Of a stretch of DNA of 13,487 nt, positions 1 through 6,767 are shown piece by piece. The position numbers and the translations under genes were made by a program. Below the pieces are notes generated by a model. It searched no databases and was not told the origin of the DNA. It worked only from the letters and a program-made list of their open reading frames with translations. The first letter of the stretch is position 1. Each line of letters opens with the position of its first letter. Source of the stretch: Crocinitomicaceae bacterium (GTDB taxonomy: Bacteria > Bacteroidota > Bacteroidia > Flavobacteriales_D > Crocinitomicaceae); NCBI GenBank assembly GCA_030830385.1, contig JAURNA010000006.1, forward strand, positions 1 through 13,487, given 5' to 3'.

Positions 1-1201
1 AGAACTGATTCCAAAGCGTATGACGACTCCAATCCGCCCAGTAGAGGTCGCTTCTTCCTTCCGGATGTGCAATCGTGGGGGTCAAAAAAGTCGATTGAAT
101 CGTGAAGGTTGGAACGGCTTTGAAAGGCTGTACTTTCACGCGAACTCCTGCGGATGTCAACCCTATTCTGGACGAGTCGGTATTCGCAAAGCTGTACGCC
201 GCAGCAATGCCGCCTAACGACGTATTCGAAGATCGGCCCGAGAGACGAACGTTCAGATCAATTCCCAGATTGACGCGTTTGTTGTTGGTGACGCCCAGGG
301 TGTATTGAAACAAATGAGTAACAAAAGTTTCCCGTGAATTCGTATAATCAACTCCCAACCAATTGTTTCGGTTTTGAGTGTACAAAGAATTGAACAGGGT
401 AACATCCATTTGTCCTTTTCCCAAAAGACTTCCAGCGTTGAACAACTGCAAGTTAAGTGGCCTGTCTGCTGTGGAATCTATGGGGTCAACGATGGTCATT
501 GCATCGTTCAGGGTCCAATCATATGGGTAATACTTGATGGAATAATCGTCTGGGATTGATTCATCCCGGTGTTCGTTGATGAAAGCGAGAATGTTCTTCG
601 GACGCGTACCGAAATCCTCCGCGTACCAATTGAAAATTTCCGAAATCGCTACGGATCGATTTACAGAATCCACCCGAATGAAAGAAGGGTCGTTGATGGT
701 CATTCGGGTTTGTTTGTTCAATTGGTCATCCAGGGGTACTGATCTGTACGCTTCAGATGAGATTGGCGGACATCCAACGGCGCCACAAACCAGTGCAAAG
801 TGAAGTCTGGGATCCTTGAATTCTTTTCGGATGATTTCATTTTCCAGGGCATCGAGCGAAATCCACTCACCCGATAATAGAATGTCTTTTGAAGTGAAAA
901 ACTCCGGATCTGAATGCGGTGAGGTTATGGGATATTGACTCACGACTTTTCGAATTACAAATAGGTTGTAAGCATTGATCAAATATGCTTTTCGATCGTC
1001 ACCTGTGATTTCTGTATCCCCCAAGTAACGTATCAGTTCGGGAAGCAAACTGTCGTATTCGAGTGCAGAATACGATACCCGTGAATCCGCGCAATACGTT
1101 CCGAAAAAGGAATCTGCAGTGGAAAAAAAGTCAAAGGTTTGGGCATTGCTTTTCGATGAGAAGAGCATCGCAAATAAGAAAAAGGCTGAAAGGATTTTCA
1201 T
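1..1201 (-). CDS. Exported DUF547 protein with beta-barrel-like C-terminal part (3' end cut off)
   Basis: The reading frame opens with ATG at 1201 and stays open for 400 codons to the left edge, so the C-terminus is missing. Residues 1-20 form a signal peptide (MKILSAFFLFAMLF, probable cleavage after SNA). Residues of about 30-235 match DUF547 (PF04784): LINAYN at 74-79, DPRLHFALVCGAVGCPP at 130-146, the SEIFNWYAEDFG segment near 187-198, and YPYDWTLND near 225-233. The GCP cysteine and conserved His/Asn are kept. DUF547 has no firmly assigned biochemical role; a cysteine-peptidase-like fold has been suggested. From about residue 248 onward the protein changes character, with alternating hydrophobic/polar strands, aromatic residues at strand ends and short Asn/Ser/Gly turns (for example FVTHLFQYTLGV, VNLGIDLNVRL, SAGVRVKVQPF), as in outer-membrane beta-barrels. 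An ATG at 1211 is out of frame. It is divergent from the FG-GAP gene. The DUF547 call is firm; the barrel is inference. Confidence -1.
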   Translation of the reverse strand, partial: MKILSAFFLFAMLFSSKSNAQTFDFFSTADSFFGTYCADSRVSYSALEYDSLLPELIRYLGDTEITGDDRKAYLINAYNLFVIRKVVSQYPITSPHSDPEFFTSKDILLSGEWISLDALENEIIRKEFKDPRLHFALVCGAVGCPPISSEAYRSVPLDDQLNKQTRMTINDPSFIRVDSVNRSVAISEIFNWYAEDFGTRPKNILAFINEHRDESIPDDYSIKYYPYDWTLNDAMTIVDPIDSTADRPLNLQLFNAGSLLGKGQMDVTLFNSLYTQNRNNWLGVDYTNSRETFVTHLFQYTLGVTNNKRVNLGIDLNVRLSGRSSNTSLGGIAAAYSFANTDSSRIGLTSAGVRVKVQPFKAVPTFTIQSTFLTPTIAHPEGRSDLYWADWSRHTLWNQF

Positions 1202-1299
1202 AATCGATCATGTTCCGGATTTGGAAGGTTTGAGTCTGTCTTTGCTTCGCAAGGGGAAATTATGATTGGTGCTGACATTGTTCAAGGGTTAATTATAGG

Positions 1300-1307
1300 T
1301 AAATTTA
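1300..1307 (+). promoter_or_regulatory. Possible promoter for the FG-GAP/ASPIC gene
   Basis: TAAATTTA at 1300-1307 matches the Bacteroidota -7 consensus TAnnTTTG except for the last base. TTG at 1278-1280 lies 19 bases upstream, a fitting -33 element. Transcription would start near 1314, leaving a leader of about 15 bases before the ATG at 1330. No Shine-Dalgarno sequence is seen, which is usual in this phylum. The 128-base gap also has to carry the promoter of the divergent DUF547 gene, for which I see no clear box. Confidence -1.
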
Positions 1308-1329
1308 GTTAAATAAAGAAAGCATAAGT

Positions 1330-4300
1330 ATGCGCACATTTGCAATCATAACCCCGTATATATTCGTTGTTAGCCAACATCTTTTGGGTCAAATTACGTT
1401 TGAGGACTTGCATCCTGAACAAACCGGCGTTCATTTCGTAAACCGGCTGATAGAAACACCTCAGATAAATGTTTTAACCTATCCGTATTACCACAACGGT
1501 GGTGGAGTTTGTGTCGGTGACTTGAACGGTGATGAACTTCCCGACCTGTACTTCACGAGTAATATGGAACAGAATGCACTCTATGTCAACAAGGGAGGCA
1601 TGAAGTTCGAAAACGTTACCCCTTCTACACCCATTCATGGCGATCGTGGCTGGGCAACAGGAGCGTGTTTCGTAGACATCAACCAGGATGGCTTACTGGA
1701 TATTTACGTGTGCAAGTCGGGTAATCTGGAAGAAGACATGCGCCGGAACAAATTGTACATCAACAAAGGCAATTTGCAGTTTGAGGAAAACGCAGCTGAT
1801 TACGGGCTTGATGACCCTTCGTACTCAACGCAGGCATATTTCCTTGATTACGACCTCGACGGTGATCTGGATATGTACTTATTGAATCACCCCATTACGC
1901 CATATGAGGGTGATTCGAGCAACGCTATACTCCATAATTTACCGAGAGATCCGAACGCCGGCGATAAATTGTTTCGGTGCGATAGTGGTAGGTATGTGGA
2001 TGTCAGCCAGGCTGCCGGAATTGAGGGGAGTCCCATATCATACGGACTCAGCGTCTCCATAGGAGATTACAACAACGATGGGTATCCGGATATGTACGTG
2101 TGCAACGATTTCATGGAACATGACTACCTGTACATGAACAACCGGGATGGAACTTTCACGGATAAAATTGATGCTAACGTCCGGCATATTTCCAATTTTT
2201 CCATGGGGTCAGATGTCGGAGACATCAACAATGACGGACTGCTCGATATCATGGTGGCGGATATGGCGGCAGAAGATAACTTCAGATCGAAGGCAAATAT
2301 GTCCGGAATGAACCCGGAACGATTTTGGAAATATGTGAACAACGATTTCCATTATCAGTACATGATCAACACTTTGCAATTGAACAACGGTAACGGTGAA
2401 TTTTCGGAAATTGCCCAATTGGCAGGTGTCGATAAAACGGATTGGAGCTGGGCTCCATTGTTCGCGGACTTCAACAACGATGGTTTGCAGGATCTGTTTG
2501 TTACGAATGGATTAAGAAAGGAAGCGCGAAACAACGATTTCGTGAAGCGAAAGAAAAAATACCTGGAAAAAATGGAAAGGTATCCGGATAGTGTACAGTA
2601 TTATATGCGTACGATTCTCGATGATATGCCCGTTGAGCAGTTGGCGAATTACCTGTTCACAAATAAAGGAAATTTAACGTTCGATAATACCGACAATACA
2701 GGTCTCGAACGTCCTACCTTTTCCAATGGAGCCGCGTATGCCGACCTGGATAACGACGGTGATCTCGATTTAGTGGTGAACAACATTGATCATCCGGCTG
2801 CGATCTACAGAAACATAACTCCCAAAGGAAATTACCTCAACATTCGCCTTGAAGGACCTGCGTCCAATCCATTTGGAATTGGTGCCAGGATTACCGTCGT
2901 GGACAACGAACGAACACAATACAGAGAGCACTATGTCAGTCGCGGATATTTGTCCTCATCCGATCCAACCGTTCACGTTGGTATCGGTGCGGTATCCAGC
3001 ATCAATCTTGTCGAAGTGGTATGGCACGATGGTTCTGTTTCCCGATCCGTTGATGTTGATCCCAATCAGACGATAACCCTTCGTCACAAAGAAGCGGTCT
3101 TAACAAAGCCATATGAGCGAGAGATTGATTGGATCAACACGCAAATTGGTGAACTCGATTTCCGCCATGTTGAGAACGCGTTTGATGATTTTGATCGCGA
3201 GGTGTTGCTGCCACACAGAATGAGTACACAGGGGCCTGCGATTGCGGTTGCCGATGTGAACAATGATGGACGCGAAGATTTTTACGTGGCGGGAGCAGTC
3301 GGTCAGTCCGGATCCATGTACCTTCAAGGTGCAGATGGAACATTTATACCAGGTAGAATCAACACACGCCATCCGGAAAGAGAAGAATCCGCTGTGCACT
3401 TCTTCGATGCGGATGGAGATAAGGACCTCGACATGTACATCGGATATGGTGGAAATGAATTCGAAAACGGATCTGAACAATTGAAAGACGAGCTGTATCT
3501 AAACAACAACGGCGCATTCGAGCTCGCGTCAGAATCACTTCCCGACTTGAGCATTTCAACCGGTTGTGTATCTTCCTGTGATGTTGACAACGATGGAGAT
3601 CTCGATCTGTTCATCGGAAATAGACTGACGCCGGGAAAATACCCATTTGCGTCACCCAGTTTTATTTTGATAAACAAAAAAGGCTCTTTTTTTACAATGC
3701 CAGCGGAAGCCGCCCCCGATCTTGAGAATCTCGGGATGGTAACAAATGTGATTTGGAATGACGTGAATGACGATGGCTCTCCTGACCTTATCCTGAGTGG
3801 TGAATGGATGCCAATTACGATTCTGGAACAGCATGACGGCAAATTCCTGAATCGAACTGCTGAACACGGCCTGAAGGGAACCGAAGGTTGGTGGTTTGGA
3901 ATGACCGGCGGAGACATCGATGGAGACGGGGATATCGATTTAATTGGAGGGAACCTGGGATTGAACTACAAGTACCACGCTACTCAGGAAGGTCCGTTTC
4001 AAGTGTATTCAGAAGACATTAATGGCGACGGTAAGAACGATATTGTGCTTGGTTACAATCAGGACGGAAAGACCTTCCCTCTGAGAGGAAGACAATGTTC
4101 TTCTGAGCAAATTCCTGAAATAAAAGAGGCTTTTCCGACCTATACCGATTTCGCATCGGCAACGCTGCAAGATGTCTACGGACAGAAACTTGAAGAAGCT
4201 TTGCACATGAGTATATCGGACTTCAGCAGTTGTCTCTTCATCAACGATGAAGGCGAATTCGTCCGAAAAAACTTCCGGCACGATTACCAGCTGTTTAATT

Positions 4301-4581
4301 GGAATTCAGTACATCTTCTGGACGTAAACGGCGACGGCGAGCTTGATTTGGTTACTGCGGGGAATTTGCACGAAGCTGAGGTGGAAACTCCGCGGTGTGA
4401 TGCAGGAAATGGACTGGTTCTTTTGGGGGATGGCAACTTCTCGTTCAATAAAGTTCTAACCACTCAAAGAAATTGGGGTCAGGGGAATGTGAAAACCCTC
4501 GCTCCAATTGTCATCAATGGCAAGCAATCCATACTTGTTGGTACAAATGACGGCCCATTGAAAGTGCTTACTTTTGAGTAA
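1330..4581 (+). CDS. Exported FG-GAP/VCBS repeat protein with ASPIC/UnbV domain (CRTAC1-like)
   Basis: The protein has 1083 residues. A signal peptide is visible at 1-21 (IITPYIFVVSQHLLGQ); there is no lipobox cysteine, although many relatives in Bacteroidota are lipoproteins. The family signature YYHNGGGVCVGDLNGD lies near 53-68. FG-GAP/VCBS motifs of the type DxNxDGxxDxxx recur 14 times: seven before and seven after an ASPIC/UnbV domain (PF07593) at about 498-588. Examples are GDINNDGLLDIMV, ADLDNDGDLDLVV, GDIDGDGDIDLIG and LDVNGDGELDLVT (the last near 998). In known families such motifs bind calcium in loops of integrin-like beta-propellers. The FASATLQDVYG and SSCLFIND stretches near the C-terminus are also typical of the family. 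No T9SS sorting domain follows. It probably acts in the periplasm or outside the cell; ligand and role are unknown. The gene stands alone, divergent from DUF547 and convergent with the DUF255 gene. Confidence -1.
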   Translation: MRTFAIITPYIFVVSQHLLGQITFEDLHPEQTGVHFVNRLIETPQINVLTYPYYHNGGGVCVGDLNGDELPDLYFTSNMEQNALYVNKGGMKFENVTPSTPIHGDRGWATGACFVDINQDGLLDIYVCKSGNLEEDMRRNKLYINKGNLQFEENAADYGLDDPSYSTQAYFLDYDLDGDLDMYLLNHPITPYEGDSSNAILHNLPRDPNAGDKLFRCDSGRYVDVSQAAGIEGSPISYGLSVSIGDYNNDGYPDMYVCNDFMEHDYLYMNNRDGTFTDKIDANVRHISNFSMGSDVGDINNDGLLDIMVADMAAEDNFRSKANMSGMNPERFWKYVNNDFHYQYMINTLQLNNGNGEFSEIAQLAGVDKTDWSWAPLFADFNNDGLQDLFVTNGLRKEARNNDFVKRKKKYLEKMERYPDSVQYYMRTILDDMPVEQLANYLFTNKGNLTFDNTDNTGLERPTFSNGAAYADLDNDGDLDLVVNNIDHPAAIYRNITPKGNYLNIRLEGPASNPFGIGARITVVDNERTQYREHYVSRGYLSSSDPTVHVGIGAVSSINLVEVVWHDGSVSRSVDVDPNQTITLRHKEAVLTKPYEREIDWINTQIGELDFRHVENAFDDFDREVLLPHRMSTQGPAIAVADVNNDGREDFYVAGAVGQSGSMYLQGADGTFIPGRINTRHPEREESAVHFFDADGDKDLDMYIGYGGNEFENGSEQLKDELYLNNNGAFELASESLPDLSISTGCVSSCDVDNDGDLDLFIGNRLTPGKYPFASPSFILINKKGSFFTMPAEAAPDLENLGMVTNVIWNDVNDDGSPDLILSGEWMPITILEQHDGKFLNRTAEHGLKGTEGWWFGMTGGDIDGDGDIDLIGGNLGLNYKYHATQEGPFQVYSEDINGDGKNDIVLGYNQDGKTFPLRGRQCSSEQIPEIKEAFPTYTDFASATLQDVYGQKLEEALHMSISDFSSCLFINDEGEFVRKNFRHDYQLFNWNSVHLLDVNGDGELDLVTAGNLHEAEVETPRCDAGNGLVLLGDGNFSFNKVLTTQRNWGQGNVKTLAPIVINGKQSILVGTNDGPLKVLTFE

Positions 4582-4587
4582 AGACTG

Positions 4588-6663
4588 CTACTTCAATTGA
4601 ATGAGTGCATCCTTTGCAGACGTTACCGGTTGGTTACACGTTTTGTTTCTGCACACATAAATGGTCGTCTGGCCCTTGATGAATTTACCATCCAGCAGTT
4701 CTAATCGACCTTTCTTAGTTGTTCCGTACAGTAGGATGTGGGGTAAATAATCTTGATCGATCTCGCGCGCCTTCCCGACGGCATCATTGCCTACAATCGC
4801 TACTTCATAGGGCTCATCAACCAGCATAAGAGCAGCACTCGCCCAGTTTCCGTAAGCATAGAGATCTTCATACATAGCGTCTTCCATTTGTGTCAACATG
4901 TTTCTGGCTACCTCGATGTATTGTTCATTTCCGTAATAATGATAAAGCGCAATCAGGTTTTTGCACATCGCTGAATTTGAGGAGGGCATAACTCCATCAT
5001 GGATGTCGTACTCACGACTGATGAGAGATGCAGTTGGGCTGTAGTAGAACATTCCGCTCGTTTCATCGTAAAAATCGCACAGCGCGTGGTCTGCTATCGA
5101 TTTTGCTTTTTTGAGCCACTTTTCATCAAACGTCGATTGATACAATTCGATAAATGCATCAATGGTGAATGCATAATCGTCTAAAAACCCGGTAATGCTT
5201 GCCTTTCCGTCTTTGAAGCTCCGCTGGATGCCTCCTCTTTTTTCAATCATGTACTTCGAGAGAAATCGTGCGTTATGCAGGGCGTAATCCAGGTACTCTT
5301 CGTTTTGGAATGCCCGGTAGGCTTCGAGATTTGCTTTGAGCATTAACGCATTCCATGAGGTCAGAATCTTGTCGTCAATGGCCGGAAGAACACGTTGTTT
5401 GCGCGCCTTGAGCAAATCGAGTCTGGCTGAGTTCAAGGCCGCAATAAACTGAAGCGAGTCGTAGTCGTAAAAAGGTAACATTTGGGAAATGGACCGGGTT
5501 CGGTACAAAATGTTTTTCCCGTTTTCCCAGTTGCCTTTTTTGCTGCAATTGAAGTATTCCATGATGGCGGGTGCATCTTCATTTAAAATCGTCTCTAATT
5601 CTTCGTACGACCAAGTGTAAAAAGTTCCCTCTTCTCCCTGGCTGTCTGCATCAATGGATGAATAGTAACCTCCATTTTGATGACGCATCTCATCATTTAC
5701 AAATGCCAGTGTTTCTTCGGCAATGCGTTTGTATTGATCGTTTTTTGTTTGTTGCCATGCGTGTACATACAGGCTGATCAATTGTGCATTATCATAGAGC
5801 ATCTTCTCAAAGTGAGGGACACGCCACTTATCATCCGTGGAATAACGTGCGAACCCTCCGGCCAGCTGATCATTGATGCCTCCTTTTCCCAAATTGTCCA
5901 GCAACGTGTAGACCGGATTCTCGGAGCTACCGTTGGTTTTTTCGAGTTCAAGAACGAATTCCCAAAATACAGGAGAGGGAAATTTCGGTGCTCCCTTTCG
6001 ACCGCCAAACAACGTATCGAATTGTGGTAAAACGGACTGGTAGGCACTGTTGATGATATTGAGTTCAAATTCTTGACTGGAAACGGAAACGGGGTTGAAT
6101 TTCCCGACGCTGGTAATTCCTTCTGTAAGTGCAGCCGCATATGCAATTAAGGAATCGGGTTTATCGGCATAGTTGTTGTGAAAAAAATCCAGAATGTCGG
6201 ACCATTGGTCATTGGGGAAGTACGTTCCGGCAAATACAGGACGTCCATCGGGCAGAGCGATTACGTTGAGAGGCCATCCGCCTCTTCCCGTCAGTAGCTG
6301 AGCAGCTTTCATGTAAACCTGATCAATATCCGGTCGTTCTTCACGATCCACTTTAATGGAAACATAATGTTGGTTCATTGTGTGTGCTATCGAAGTATCC
6401 TCGAAGGATTCTTCTTCCATAACATGGCACCAATGGCAGGCGGAATAACCAATGCTGATGACCAGAAGCTTGTTGTATTCTGCTGCTTTGTCAAGGGCTT
6501 TATCTCCCCAGGGGTACCAGTCAACAGGGTTGTGGGCATGCTGTTGCAGATACGGACTTGACTCGTGAATCAATTCGTTTGTGTAGTCGTGTTGTGCCAT
6601 TGACGGCAGGCTGCATAACGATGACAAAACCATGAGTGTATATGCCGGGAATGATCGTAACAT
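4588..6663 (-). CDS. Exported DUF255/YyaL (SPATA20-type) thioredoxin-fold protein
   Basis: With the ATG at 6663 the protein has 691 residues, the usual length for the bacterial YyaL family (mammalian homologue SPATA20). The frame also offers a TTG three codons upstream (6672), but the ATG directly precedes a good signal peptide (LRSFPAYTLMVLSSLCSLPSMAQ) and is preferred. The DUF255 thioredoxin-like domain follows: ESSPYLQQHAHNPVDWYPWG, then the SACHWCHVM motif with CxxC cysteines at 76 and 79, and TGRGGWPLNV plus the GTYFP motif. The middle and C-terminal parts resemble the alpha-helical six-hairpin glycosidase fold seen in this family, and the end carries the YVCRNKTCNQP segment typical of family members. 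The precise activity is not established; a redox or sugar-related role is inferred from the folds. Many homologues are cytosolic, so the signal peptide places this one in the periplasm or envelope. I see no clear TAnnTTTG promoter in the short upstream gap. Confidence -1.
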   Translation of the reverse strand: MLRSFPAYTLMVLSSLCSLPSMAQHDYTNELIHESSPYLQQHAHNPVDWYPWGDKALDKAAEYNKLLVISIGYSACHWCHVMEEESFEDTSIAHTMNQHYVSIKVDREERPDIDQVYMKAAQLLTGRGGWPLNVIALPDGRPVFAGTYFPNDQWSDILDFFHNNYADKPDSLIAYAAALTEGITSVGKFNPVSVSSQEFELNIINSAYQSVLPQFDTLFGGRKGAPKFPSPVFWEFVLELEKTNGSSENPVYTLLDNLGKGGINDQLAGGFARYSTDDKWRVPHFEKMLYDNAQLISLYVHAWQQTKNDQYKRIAEETLAFVNDEMRHQNGGYYSSIDADSQGEEGTFYTWSYEELETILNEDAPAIMEYFNCSKKGNWENGKNILYRTRSISQMLPFYDYDSLQFIAALNSARLDLLKARKQRVLPAIDDKILTSWNALMLKANLEAYRAFQNEEYLDYALHNARFLSKYMIEKRGGIQRSFKDGKASITGFLDDYAFTIDAFIELYQSTFDEKWLKKAKSIADHALCDFYDETSGMFYYSPTASLISREYDIHDGVMPSSNSAMCKNLIALYHYYGNEQYIEVARNMLTQMEDAMYEDLYAYGNWASAALMLVDEPYEVAIVGNDAVGKAREIDQDYLPHILLYGTTKKGRLELLDGKFIKGQTTIYVCRNKTCNQPVTSAKDALIQLK

Positions 6664-6726
6664 GGAATTCAAAGGGATGACTTTCGGGATTCAAAGAAAT
6701 GGGTCAAAGGGAAAGCGAATGCAAAA

Positions 6727-6752
6727 AAAAGACCCGCCGGAGCGGGTCTTTT
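6727..6752 (-). terminator. Intrinsic terminator of the T9SS cargo gene
   Basis: A perfect 7-base-pair G/C-rich stem (GACCCGC at 6731-6737 with GCGGGTC at 6742-6748) closes a four-base loop and is extended by A:U pairs (AAAA 6727-6730 with TTTT 6749-6752). Read on the minus strand the loop is C(UCCG)G, of the very stable UNCG type, followed by a run of eight U. It lies 15 bases past the stop of the minus-strand gene ending at 6768 and before the DUF255 gene, so it should separate their transcription. Confidence -1.
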
Positions 6753-6767
6753 CAGAACGTGTATTTC

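Noticed and set aside
1..122. Suspected frameshift in the DUF547 gene near its left end
   Set aside because: Careful re-reading of the codon phase across 120-121 shows that the frame stays open to base 1; the apparent stop came from a misread base.
20..803. Short plus-strand frames of 61-75 codons across the left edge
   Set aside because: They lie opposite the DUF547 frame, which is open for 400 codons, has a signal peptide and carries family motifs. They show no recognisable features.
3324..3917. A 197-codon minus-strand frame inside the FG-GAP gene
   Set aside because: Its Ser/Pro/Arg-rich translation is typical of the antisense of Asp/Gly-rich repeats, with no start context or domain.
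4592..4601. Perfect palindrome TTCAATTGAA near the convergent stops
   Set aside because: It has no loop, is A/T-rich, has no U-run after it and encodes the conserved-length C-terminus of the DUF255 protein, so it is not a credible terminator or operator.
6664..6672. TTG start three codons upstream of the ATG for the DUF255 gene
   Set aside because: The ATG at 6663 is a stronger start codon and directly begins the signal peptide; the upstream codons add nothing.
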